A stretch of 64,000 bases of DNA from Methanofollis sp. UBA420 (lineage in GTDB: Archaea; Halobacteriota; Methanomicrobia; Methanomicrobiales; Methanofollaceae). Each line of letters starts with the position of its first letter. Position 1 is the stretch's first letter. A model generated the notes under the pieces. It saw only the letters and a program-made list of their open reading frames with translations. It was not told the origin of the DNA and ran no database searches. This document shows, piece by piece, positions 35,150-42,568 of this stretch. The translations under genes were made by a program, and so were the position numbers. Location: contig NZ_DAGX01000005.1 of the NCBI RefSeq assembly GCF_002498315.1, forward strand, positions 190,085 through 254,084, in the 5' to 3' direction.

Positions 35150-36294
35150 GGTGCAATCCTCCTGATGCGTTCGAGCGCCTCCTCGATCCGTTCGACCGAA
35201 CGGGTGATGGCGAAACGCACATATCCGTCCCCGCTCTCGCCGAAACCGACGCCCGGGGTCACGACGATGCCGGCCTCGTTGAGGAACTGCGCCGCCGTCT
35301 TCATGCAGTCTTCGACCGGCATCCAGACATAGAAGGTCGCCTTCGGTGCACGGACGTCAAAGCCGAGTTCGTTGAGGCCCTTTACGAGGACGTCGCGGCG
35401 CTCCTGGTACACGGCGCAGGCGTCCGCGACGCACTGCTGCGAACCGGTTAGCGCGGCGACTCCCGCCTCCTGCACGGCGTCGAAGACGCCGGAGTCCACG
35501 TTCGACTTTACCCGGCCGAGTCCCGCCAGGATCTCGGGGTTGCCGACAGCCATGCCGACTCTCCAGCCTGTCATGTTGTAGGTCTTGGAAAGGGAGTGCA
35601 TCTCCACGCCGACCTCCTTTGCCCCGTCGGTTTCGAGGAAGGAAGGGGCTTTGTAGCCGTCGAAGGTGATCTCCGAGTAGGCGTTGTCGTGGACGACGAC
35701 GAGGTCGTTGTCGCGGGCGAACTCCACGACCTCCTCGAAGAACGCCTTCGGGGCGATCGCCGCGGTCGGGTTGTTCGGGTAGTTGAAGAAGAGCAGTTTC
35801 GCCTTCTTCAGCACGTCCCTCGGGATGTCGTCGAGGACAGGGAGGAAGTTATTCTCCGCGGTGAGAGGCATGAGGTGAGTCCTGCCCTCGGCAAAGAGCG
35901 TCGAGGTCTTGTAGACCGGGTAGCCCGGGTCGGGGACGAGGACATAGTCGCCGGGATTGACGAAGGCCTCGGGGATGTGGGCGATGCCGTCCTTCGAGCC
36001 CATCAGGGCAAGGACTTCCCTGTCCGCATCGAGGGAAACGGAAAAACGCGTTTCGTACCATTCCGCAACAGCCCGGCGGTACGCGGCCATTCCCTCGTAG
36101 GCAGGGTAGTGGTGGTTCTTTGGTTCCTTCACCGCCCTGACCATCGCCTCGACGATATGCGCCGGCGTCGGGAGGTCAGGGTCGCCGACACCGAGGTCGA
36201 TGATGTCGACTCCTTCTTTCCTCTTCTGGGCCTTCATTGCGTCGATACGGGCGAAAAGGTATGGCGGCAGGTTTTCCAGTCTCTGCGAGTACAT
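35146..36294 (-). CDS. dapL: LL-diaminopimelate aminotransferase
   Basis: A 382-residue PLP aminotransferase of the DapL type (variant route to diaminopimelate in methanogens and plants). Motifs are GVGDPDLPTPAH, FFNYPNNPTAAI, VHDNAYSEITF and the catalytic lysine in SLSKTYNMTGWR. It overlaps lysA by four bases, so lysine synthesis is a two-gene unit with rpa behind it. Confidence 0.93.
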   Translation of the reverse strand: MYSQRLENLPPYLFARIDAMKAQKRKEGVDIIDLGVGDPDLPTPAHIVEAMVRAVKEPKNHHYPAYEGMAAYRRAVAEWYETRFSVSLDADREVLALMGSKDGIAHIPEAFVNPGDYVLVPDPGYPVYKTSTLFAEGRTHLMPLTAENNFLPVLDDIPRDVLKKAKLLFFNYPNNPTAAIAPKAFFEEVVEFARDNDLVVVHDNAYSEITFDGYKAPSFLETDGAKEVGVEMHSLSKTYNMTGWRVGMAVGNPEILAGLGRVKSNVDSGVFDAVQEAGVAALTGSQQCVADACAVYQERRDVLVKGLNELGFDVRAPKATFYVWMPVEDCMKTAAQFLNEAGIVVTPGVGFGESGDGYVRFAITRSVERIEEALERIRRIAP

Positions 36295-36402
36295 CGCTCT
36301 ACTATTGCAGGGCTAGAATAATTAATTTCGTGCCCGGCCACAGAAGCCGGGAAAAACTTCCGAAACGACGCCTTCAACCTGCCAACAGGGCGCCAGATAC
36401 TC

Positions 36403-36795
36403 TCAGGGCACGTGTGTAGGGTTCCTGGAGGAGGAGATATTGCAGACGAGGTCGCGGGGGCAGGGGGTGCCGTCGTCATCGGCAATATTTCCCTGGGCGC
36501 GGACCTGCATGCAGATGTCGCACATCCGCAGGCTCATATGCCCGACATTTTCGCAGACGAGGTCCTCGGCAAGTTGCCTTATGGACGATACCGCATTGTC
36601 CCCCAGTTCTATCGAGCAGCCGCGTTTTTTGGAGGCGTACTGGGAGACGGAGGCCGGGGTAATGTCGAGCATGGTCGAGACCTTCCTCTGCGACAGTCCT
36701 TTTTCCATCAGTTCCTGTACGAGGCATGCACGGATGCATGGGAGGATAAGCCAGACGCCAGTCTCGCAGGGGAGTTTCATGAGATCACAATCCAT
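36403..36795 (-). CDS. COG2522-type HTH regulator with cysteine-rich tail
   Basis: A 130-residue protein starting MDCDLMKLPCETGVWLILPC. Residues 20-62 are a helix-turn-helix (LVQELMEKGLSQRKVSTMLDITPASVSQYASKKRG) and the C-terminal part has Cys pairs (MCDICMQVRAQ, CPRDLVC) that could bind iron-sulfur or zinc. This matches archaeal COG2522-type transcription regulators. The start may instead be the MKLPCE methionine, residue 6. It is divergent from fdhD with a symmetric site between, so it probably controls that operon and itself. Confidence 0.8.
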   Translation of the reverse strand: MDCDLMKLPCETGVWLILPCIRACLVQELMEKGLSQRKVSTMLDITPASVSQYASKKRGCSIELGDNAVSSIRQLAEDLVCENVGHMSLRMCDICMQVRAQGNIADDDGTPCPRDLVCNISSSRNPTHVP

Positions 36796-36812
36796 AAATT
36801 GAGAGAGTTCGG

Positions 36813-36828
36813 ATTAACAACTGTTAAT
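36813..36828. promoter_or_regulatory. Operator-like inverted repeat between the regulator and fdhD
   Basis: ATTAAC and GTTAAT form a perfect 6-bp inverted repeat with a 4-bp spacer, 18 bp upstream of the regulator start and beside a TATA-like GGGTATATC at about 36829-36837. Similar arms occur at 59533-59553 with a different spacing. Confidence 0.4.
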
Positions 36829-36898
36829 GGGTATATCATATAAGAGTTGGGAACATGCCAGTACCCCCGTGGGCAGGGCGTGACCGGGAAGGGAAAAT

Positions 36899-37645
36899 GT
36901 GATGGATCTGCACACCCATACGGGAATTCAGGTAAAAGGGGGGGAGCCGCGGGAGATCATCGACGAGGTCTGTGTCGAGCACCGTTACCTCCTCGTGATG
37001 AACGGCACCCCGGTCGCCAGGATGGTGGCGTCTGCCGACTCCCTCAGGGAGTTCGGGGCGGGTTTTGCGATCACCGAGGGCCTTGCCCGTGACGTCACCT
37101 CTGTCGAGGTTACGGGGGACGAGGTCAGGGTCGAGGCGGTCCCTGCCCCGACCTGTGAGCAGGTGGTCGAGTCGTCGGGTGGGACGGCATATCTCCGTGA
37201 GGTTCCGCAGGTCGCATCAGATCTGCGGATCGGCATCGACGATGTCTACAGGATGACCGCCGCCATCGAGTCTGACGAATGGCAGAGGACGGGGGGTCTC
37301 CACTGCTCCGTCCTCTTCTGCGACGGGGAACTCTGTGCGAAGGCCTGCGATGTCGGCCGCCACAACACGGTGGACAAGGTGATCGGGCACGCCGTTCTCG
37401 CGGGTCTCGACCGGTCGCGGTGCGTCCTCGGCTGTACCGGCCGCCAGCCTGCCGGGATGGTGGCGAAGGCGGCCCGTGCCGGCATACCGATTGTCATCTC
37501 GCGTGCCGCGTCCACCTCCGAGGGGATTGCGACCGCACAAGAGGCCGGGCTCACTCTTGTCTGCTTCTCGCGGGGTGACCGTTTCACCGTCTACACCCAC
37601 CCGGAACGTATCGAAGGTGTCGGCCGGATGGGCCGGGATGAATGA
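36899..37645 (+). CDS. fdhD: Formate dehydrogenase accessory sulfurtransferase
   Basis: A 248-residue FdhD. The family motifs TGGLHCSVL and CDVGRHNTVDKVIG are clear at residues 131-160, followed by CVLGCTGRQPAGMV and IVISRAASTSEGI. FdhD passes sulfur from a cysteine desulfurase to the metal-pterin cofactor so that formate dehydrogenase is active. In the N-terminal loop that carries a CxxC in Escherichia coli there is a single Cys (Cys86, PAPTCEQVVESSGG). It is first in an operon with DUF1890, DUF1894 and a MoaD-like protein, and divergent from an HTH regulator. Confidence 0.92.
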   Translation: MMDLHTHTGIQVKGGEPREIIDEVCVEHRYLLVMNGTPVARMVASADSLREFGAGFAITEGLARDVTSVEVTGDEVRVEAVPAPTCEQVVESSGGTAYLREVPQVASDLRIGIDDVYRMTAAIESDEWQRTGGLHCSVLFCDGELCAKACDVGRHNTVDKVIGHAVLAGLDRSRCVLGCTGRQPAGMVAKAARAGIPIVISRAASTSEGIATAQEAGLTLVCFSRGDRFTVYTHPERIEGVGRMGRDE

Positions 37646-37655
37646 GGAGACCAGC

Positions 37656-38135
37656 ATGACAGAAATGGAAAAGGGATCTGAAGGACAGAAAGAGGGGCTG
37701 ATCATGCTCGGGTGCCCGGAAGCCGCGGCGCAGGTGAGCGTGGCCCTGCACATCGCGCACGGTCTCCGAAAGATGGGCCTCGTGCCGGTCGTCGCCGGCA
37801 ACCCGTCGGCGCGGTCGCTCGTGGCGATGGCCGATCCCGACCGGCATTATGTCGGCGAGATGGTCGACCTCGACGCCTGCATTGAGGCGCTTGTGACGCA
37901 TGAACAGGACTATGCCGTCTCTTTCGTGCTCATACACAGGGAGAGCGGTGTCAGTTACGCGGGGACGGTCGGCAGCGTCTCTACCGGGCGCCTTGTGGCG
38001 GTCGTCTTCGGGAAGGAGGCAGGAGAACTTGCCGGGCTCATCGACTTCCCGTGCGAGCGGGTGGTGGCGAAGGCCGTTCATAATGTTCTGCCACTCTCAA
38101 AGGACATTGACAGGGTGATGGGATGGGATGCGTAG
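37656..38135 (+). CDS. DUF1890 methanogen protein
   Basis: A 159-residue protein starting MTEMEKGSEGQKEG with a GAGGAG ribosome binding site ten bases after the fdhD stop. It has the Rossmann-like pattern of DUF1890 (LIMLGCPEAAAQVSVALHIA, then GLVPVVAGNPSARSLVAMAD) and a conserved HYVGEMVDLD. The family is restricted to methanogens and has no known role. It is always near DUF1894 in the genomes I recall, and here both sit between fdhD and a MoaD-like gene. The gene overlaps DUF1894 by 13 bases. Confidence 0.78.
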   Translation: MTEMEKGSEGQKEGLIMLGCPEAAAQVSVALHIAHGLRKMGLVPVVAGNPSARSLVAMADPDRHYVGEMVDLDACIEALVTHEQDYAVSFVLIHRESGVSYAGTVGSVSTGRLVAVVFGKEAGELAGLIDFPCERVVAKAVHNVLPLSKDIDRVMGWDA

Positions 38136-38395
38136 AGGCGCTTAACTATGAAATTCTCCTCAGGAACTGTTCTTTCAAGGAGTACAGGGAGTTTATCAAG
38201 AAGAACTACCGGGAGCACCACGATGTAATGCCCGGATACCGTATCTTTGACCTTGCCCTTATCGGCGTCCCCCCGATCCCGATCGGTGTGGACGGCGATT
38301 ATGTGATCTTCCCGTATACGAAACCGTGTCACGGCACCTTCGTGCTGAGGGTCGAAGGGAAAGAGGAGATACAGAAACTGAGGTCGAAAAAATGA
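38123..38395 (+). CDS. DUF1894 methanogen protein
   Basis: A 90-residue protein starting MGCVEALNYEILLRNCSFKE. The conserved features are the first Cys, the Cys in NCSF, FDLALIGVPPIPIGV and YTKPCHGTFVLRV. This is the DUF1894 family, found in methanogens beside DUF1890. It overlaps both neighbours (13 and 4 bases), so the unit is translated as one block. Confidence 0.8.
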   Translation: MGCVEALNYEILLRNCSFKEYREFIKKNYREHHDVMPGYRIFDLALIGVPPIPIGVDGDYVIFPYTKPCHGTFVLRVEGKEEIQKLRSKK

Positions 38396-38670
38396 AAGTC
38401 ATTGTGAGGTCATTTGCGACATTCAGAAAGATCCTGGAGAACGAGCGGGAGGTCGAGTGCCCTGAGGGTGCGACGGTCGGGGATATCGTCGAGATGCTCA
38501 TCGCGGAGAGACCGGCCCTCAGGGACGAGATCTTTGCCGCACCCGGTGTCCTCCAGGACCATGTCAATATCCTGAGGAACGGGAGGAACATCCACTTCGA
38601 GGAAGGCCTCCAGACAGTTGCTGCGGACCGCGACGTGATCTCGCTCTTCCCGCCTGTCGGCGGCGGATAA
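38392..38670 (+). CDS. MoaD/ThiS-like small sulfur carrier
   Basis: A 92-residue ubiquitin-fold protein (MKVIVRSFATFRKILENER) ending in PPVGGG, the C-terminal Gly-Gly that is thiocarboxylated. It is most like MoaD, the small subunit of molybdopterin synthase, or a SAMP/ThiS homologue. It is the fourth gene of the fdhD operon, which fits work on the metal-pterin cofactor. It overlaps DUF1894 by four bases. Confidence 0.88.
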   Translation: MKVIVRSFATFRKILENEREVECPEGATVGDIVEMLIAERPALRDEIFAAPGVLQDHVNILRNGRNIHFEEGLQTVAADRDVISLFPPVGGG

Positions 38671-38717
38671 AAAAGAAAAGTAGAAGTCAGGTGGGCTGGG
38701 CAGAGGCAGAAGGGTTG

Positions 38718-38748
38718 TGGTCCACGCCCCCCCAGTATGGACCACATC
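38718..38748. repeat. Perfect 9-bp inverted repeat after moaD-like gene
   Basis: TGTGGTCCA and TGGACCACA face each other around a 13-base C-rich spacer, 47 bases after the MoaD-like stop. A strong stem-loop in the transcript, or an operator. Confidence 0.5.
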
Positions 38749-38759
38749 CCTGTTCCGCC

Positions 38760-38799
38760 AGCAGGATCCGGAGTGATCGAAAAGAATCCATCCTGCTGA
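38760..38799. repeat. Second perfect 9-bp inverted repeat
   Basis: CAGCAGGAT at 38760-38768 pairs with ATCCTGCTG at 38791-38799 around 22 bases; a further ATCCTGC half-site follows at 38802. Together with 38718-38748 this makes two adjacent stem-loops. Confidence 0.45.
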
Positions 38800-39460
38800 T
38801 ATCCTGCACGCCCTCACAGGGCGGCACAGTGATGAACTCCGGCAACCAGCATGTGTGGCCATCTGCCAGTCTGCAGAGGTGCGACCCTCTGCATACCGGT
38901 CTTTTGAACCTTATGGCAGACCTAGCAAGCCTGTACTTCCCTTTGTACCTGTTTGTGCCCCGTCATAGACGAAGAAACGTGTCCCCCCACGTCCACGAGT
39001 CTTACCCGCTCAGGGGCACTCCGCTAATATCCCGCTGTGATGATAAATGTTTCGCATGGCCCGGCCCGGCAGCCTTACCTGCATGAAAAAATTGACGATA
39101 AATATTCTGTTTCGCCAACAGGGATTTAAAAATATATTGATCCATCAACAGGCTCATGAAAAGCATCTTTCTCGTACTATCCCGACATTCAGGTTCCTGC
39201 CGCCTCGGTCATCGCCGGAAAATATATGGAGCGGCACTTCTCACCATCATTCCCTCCATCTCCACCCTGCGGTTGCGGCGCATCAGGGTGTTTCCGGGCT
39301 GTTCTCCGGGGAATTTCCGGGAAAGAGGGGACATATGAAATATAGCGTCATGACAATTCCAGGATCCTTTTTCCCCATGCCGGGCAATGCTTTTTTTACG
39401 CGAAGGGATCGGTCTGTGCCGAACACTATGTACAGGGAGATGCAACAGGTGTAGAAGAGC

Positions 39461-40285
39461 ATGATCGACCTCCTTCCCCTTCTTGTGCTTGTGCTGATCG
39501 GCGTCTTTGCCGGCCTCCTCTCCGGCATGCTTGGCGTGGGCGGCGGCTTCATTATGGTCCCGGTGCAGTTCTGGCTCTATTCCACGTCAGGCTACCCGGA
39601 CGATGTCTCTCTCAGGCTCGCCTTTGCAACAAGCCTCGCCGTCATCCTCCCCACCGCCCTGAGCAGCGCCGTCGGCCACCATCGGAAGGGCGCCGTCGTC
39701 TGGCGGGCGGGGGCGCTCCTTGGTGCTGCGGCCCTGCCTGCGGCAGTCTTCGGCGCATGGCTCGCCACCATTCTCCCTGCCGCGCCTCTTGAGATTTTTT
39801 TCGGCCTTGTCGTCCTTGCGGCCGGGGCACGCACCTTCCTCGCCCCCGCAGAGAGTGCGGAGGTGCCGGCGGTCCCGACGACGCGGTACCTCCTCTGGGG
39901 CGTCCCGGTCGGCCTGGTCTCCGGCCTTGCAGGCATCGGCGGCGGCGTCATCCTGGTCCCGATCCTCACCGTGGCCCTCCGCTTCCCGATGCACCGTGCC
40001 GTCGCCACCTCGACGGTCGTGATGCTCGCCGCCGCCAGCGGCGGTCTTGCCACGTACATGATCCTCGGGCAGGGAGTTGTTGGCCTCCCGCCCCTTGCTG
40101 TCGGCTACGTGGACTTCTTCCAGGCCGCTGTGCTGGCCGCGGCGAGCATCCCGGCGGCACAGGCCGGCGCCCTCCTCTCCCACCGCCTGCCGGTGCGGCT
40201 CCTGAAGGGGGTGTTTGTGGTGCTCACCACCTATATCGGCCTGCGGATGATCGGGGTCTTCTCCATCCTCGGTCTCCCCCTCTGA
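39461..40285 (+). CDS. TauE/SafE family membrane permease
   Basis: A 274-residue protein with about eight membrane helices. The two half-repeats carry GLLSGMLGVGGGFIMVPV (near residue 20) and GLVSGLAGIGGGVILVPI (near residue 150), the signature of TauE/SafE (DUF81) anion permeases, which export sulfite, sulfoacetate or similar organosulfur anions. The substrate here is unknown. It stands alone with 35 bases before the TspO gene. Confidence 0.88.
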   Translation: MIDLLPLLVLVLIGVFAGLLSGMLGVGGGFIMVPVQFWLYSTSGYPDDVSLRLAFATSLAVILPTALSSAVGHHRKGAVVWRAGALLGAAALPAAVFGAWLATILPAAPLEIFFGLVVLAAGARTFLAPAESAEVPAVPTTRYLLWGVPVGLVSGLAGIGGGVILVPILTVALRFPMHRAVATSTVVMLAAASGGLATYMILGQGVVGLPPLAVGYVDFFQAAVLAAASIPAAQAGALLSHRLPVRLLKGVFVVLTTYIGLRMIGVFSILGLPL

Positions 40286-40320
40286 TGAACACTCATATAG
40301 GGGGATGACGATCCTCCCTC

Positions 40321-40803
40321 ATGGCCACTCTCTCCGATCCCGTCCGCCTCGTCGTCTCGGTCGCGCTGACCCTCCTTGCCGGCTTTACAGGTTCAATCTT
40401 CACGACGCCGCAGATTCCCGGATGGTACGCCGGGCTTGTAAAGTCCCCTTTGAACCCGCCTGCCTGGGTCTTCGGTCCCGTCTGGACGATCCTTTTCATC
40501 CTGATGGGTATCTCACTCTTTCTAATCTGGCGGGAGGGGACGGGGCGGCCCGAGGTGCGGGCAGCCCTCCTCGCCTTCGGCGTGCAACTTGCGCTCAACA
40601 TTCTCTGGTCCGCCCTCTTCTTCGGCCTTCAGTCGCCCCTTCTCGGGTTTCTTGAGATCCTCCTCCTCTGGGGTGCGATCCTCGCCACCATCGTCCTCTC
40701 GGCCCGCGTCTCGAAACCTGCCGCCTGGCTTCTCCTGCCGTACCTCCTCTGGGTGAGTTTTGCCGCGTACCTTACCTGGGCTGTCTGGACCCTCAACCCG
40801 TAA
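40321..40803 (+). CDS. TspO/MBR family membrane protein
   Basis: A 160-residue, five-helix protein with the TspO signature WYAGLVKSPLNPPAWVFGPVW and a W-rich last helix. TspO proteins bind porphyrins and are linked to stress and tetrapyrrole handling. It ends directly before the SLC13-type gene, in the same frame, with no canonical start between the two. Confidence 0.92.
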   Translation: MATLSDPVRLVVSVALTLLAGFTGSIFTTPQIPGWYAGLVKSPLNPPAWVFGPVWTILFILMGISLFLIWREGTGRPEVRAALLAFGVQLALNILWSALFFGLQSPLLGFLEILLLWGAILATIVLSARVSKPAAWLLLPYLLWVSFAAYLTWAVWTLNP

Positions 40804-40821
40804 ATAGGTCGGAAGGGAGAT

Positions 40822-42087
40822 ATAGAGAAAAAAACACTCTTTTTCACGCACATCGCCCTCGTCATCGTCGGTGCCGTCTTCCTCCTCATCGCCTTCAGGC
40901 AGACCCTCGGCGTCAGGATCTCCATCTGGCAGATCATGCTCGGCGGAGCGGTCGCCATGCTCCTCTCAGACTCGGTCGACCCGGTGTCGGCATTCCTGGC
41001 GATCGATCCCGACGTCATGATCTTCCTCTTCTGCATGTTCCTCGTCGGCGTCGCCCTGGAAGAGAGTGGCTACCTCGTCACCCTGAGCACGACCCTCCTC
41101 GGCCGTGCAAAAACGGCAGGGGGCCTCATCATCCTTCTCATCCTCTTTGCCGGCATCGGTTCCGCCCTCCTGATGAACGACACCCTCGCCGTCATCGGGA
41201 CACCTCTCGTCCTCGGGTACGCGGTGCGCTACGGGATCAGGTCGCAGGCCCTCCTCCTTGCCCTTGCCTTCGCCGTGACCACGGGGAGCGTCGCAAGTCC
41301 GATCGGGAACCCGCAGAACCTCCTCGTCGCCACGAAGGGGGGTTTTGTCGACCCGCTCGCGGCGTTCCTCACCATCCTCGGGCCGCCGACCGTCCTTGCC
41401 CTCCTTCTTGTCTGCGCCGTTCTCTTCGTCGCCTTCAGGGAAGAGTGGGGAAAAAGTCTTGACGTCCCCGCGCCGCCTGCGTGCACCGGAGACCCCGACC
41501 TCACGACCCTTGCCCGGACCTCCCTTATCGTCGTCATCGCCCTGATCATCGCAAAGATTGTCATCTTCGCGGTCGCACCCGGGACCGACATCCCTCTCAT
41601 TGCCATCGCCGTCGCCGCCGCCGTCCCCCTTCTGGTCCTCTCTCCCCGCCGGATTGAACTTGTCAGGAAGGTCGACTGGGCGACGCTCATCTTCTTCGCC
41701 GCCCTCTTCGTCGTCATGGCCGGCGTGCGGGAGAGCGGCGCCCTTGCCAACCTGCTTACAGGTACCGGCGAGGCCACACCCTCTATCCCGGCGATCATTG
41801 CTGCGGGCATAGTCCTCAGCCAGTTCATATCCAATGTCCCCTTCGTCGCTCTCGCCCTCCCTCTCCTCACTCATGCCGGGACAGGGGATGCAGGGATGCT
41901 CGCCCTCGCGGCCGGGAGCACCATCGCCGGGAACCTGACGATTGCCGGGGCGGCAAGCAACGTCATCATCGTGCAGGGTGCCGAAAGGCGGGGGGTCACC
42001 CTGGATTTCTTCGGTTTCATGAAAATTGGCCTGCCGCTCACCCTCCTCCAGGCAACGGTCTACACCGGGTGGCTGCTCCTGATCTGA
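40822..42087 (+). CDS. SLC13/ArsB-type anion permease, noncanonical start suspected
   Basis: A membrane protein with ten or more helices and the motifs of ion-transporter families CitMHS/SLC13: LMNDTLAVIGTPLVLGYA, TTGSVASPIGNPQNLLVA, and SNVPFVALALPLL. The first canonical start in frame is the ATG at 40936 (383 residues, beginning MLGGAVAMLL), but the frame is open back to the TspO stop, and a typical first helix (LFFTHIALVIVGAVFLLIAF) lies before it with no ATG, GTG or TTG. The best candidate is an ATA at 40822 (421 residues) behind GGAAGGGAG. Substrate (dicarboxylate, arsenite or sodium/proton) is not resolvable. Confidence 0.75.
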   Translation: MEKKTLFFTHIALVIVGAVFLLIAFRQTLGVRISIWQIMLGGAVAMLLSDSVDPVSAFLAIDPDVMIFLFCMFLVGVALEESGYLVTLSTTLLGRAKTAGGLIILLILFAGIGSALLMNDTLAVIGTPLVLGYAVRYGIRSQALLLALAFAVTTGSVASPIGNPQNLLVATKGGFVDPLAAFLTILGPPTVLALLLVCAVLFVAFREEWGKSLDVPAPPACTGDPDLTTLARTSLIVVIALIIAKIVIFAVAPGTDIPLIAIAVAAAVPLLVLSPRRIELVRKVDWATLIFFAALFVVMAGVRESGALANLLTGTGEATPSIPAIIAAGIVLSQFISNVPFVALALPLLTHAGTGDAGMLALAAGSTIAGNLTIAGAASNVIIVQGAERRGVTLDFFGFMKIGLPLTLLQATVYTGWLLLI

Positions 42088-42106
42088 GGTTTCGCTGCAT
42101 CATTCG

Positions 42107-42116
42107 GTAAAACTAT
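42107..42116 (+). promoter_or_regulatory. Promoter of first rubredoxin gene
   Basis: AAAACTATAT, a TATA-like stretch ending about 35 bases before the rubredoxin ATG at 42151, gives a short leader with GGTGACC as ribosome binding site (42143-42149). Confidence 0.4.
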
Positions 42117-42150
42117 ATGAGAAAAGGCGCCAGTTCTTCACTGGTGACCT

Positions 42151-42315
42151 ATGGATCGGTATCAGTGCATGGTCTGCGGGTATATCTATGACCCGGAAAA
42201 GGGAGATCCCGACAGTGGGATTGCTCCCGGAACATTCTTTGACAACCTCCCCGAAGACTGGGTCTGCCCGGTCTGCGGTGCACAGAAGAACAACTTTGTT
42301 CGGATGGACGAGTGA
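42151..42315 (+). CDS. Rubredoxin
   Basis: A 54-residue rubredoxin, MDRYQCMVCGYIYDPEKGDP with the second knuckle VCPVCGAQKNNF. The four cysteines (6, 9, 39, 42) bind one iron. It is a cytoplasmic one-electron carrier; in methanogens rubredoxin feeds F420H2 oxidase or superoxide reductase. It lies just before a second rubredoxin, fprA and desulfoferrodoxin. It is expressed from its own promoter. Confidence 0.96.
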   Translation: MDRYQCMVCGYIYDPEKGDPDSGIAPGTFFDNLPEDWVCPVCGAQKNNFVRMDE

Positions 42316-42405
42316 GAGGGGCTTGATCCCTTCAGGGATGCCCCAAGCGTTATTTTTGCCATAAGGCGAAGACTTATAGAAGAAAAGGCTGAGTGAGGAG
42401 AGACT

Positions 42406-42567
42406 ATGGAGAAATATCAGTGTATGATCTGCGGTCATGTCTATGACCCGGCAAAGGGCGAACCGAAACAGAAGATCGGCGCGGGCATTGCGTTTGCAGA
42501 CCTTGCCGAGGACTGGATCTGCCCGGTCTGCGGGGCTGCGAAGACGAAATTCAAACAGGTGGCATGA
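42406..42567 (+). CDS. Rubredoxin (second copy)
   Basis: A 53-residue rubredoxin, MEKYQCMICGHVYDPAKGEP, ICPVCGAAKTKF, with the four iron ligands (6, 9, 39, 42). It differs from the first copy at nearly half its residues, so the copies are not a recent duplicate. It is two bases before fprA, hence cotranscribed, and has a TATA-like CTTATAG near 42374-42380 of its own. Confidence 0.96.
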   Translation: MEKYQCMICGHVYDPAKGEPKQKIGAGIAFADLAEDWICPVCGAAKTKFKQVA

Positions 42568-42568
42568 C

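Larger units (their letters stand above)
38671..39460. other. 790-bp gene-free region after the fdhD operon
   Basis: No credible gene: the open frames are out of keeping with local codon use. It begins with two strong stem-loops (38718-38748 and 38760-38799), then AT-richer sequence near 39090-39150, and ends at the promoter of the TauE gene. A second symmetric run is near 39310. Whether the hairpins are transcript ends or an RNA gene is open. Confidence 0.55.

Noticed and set aside
38691..39454. Two open frames (131 and 135 codons) after the moaD-like gene
   Set aside because: They overlap stem-loops and AT-rich promoter sequence, have atypical composition with many rare residues in clusters, and lack ribosome binding sites.
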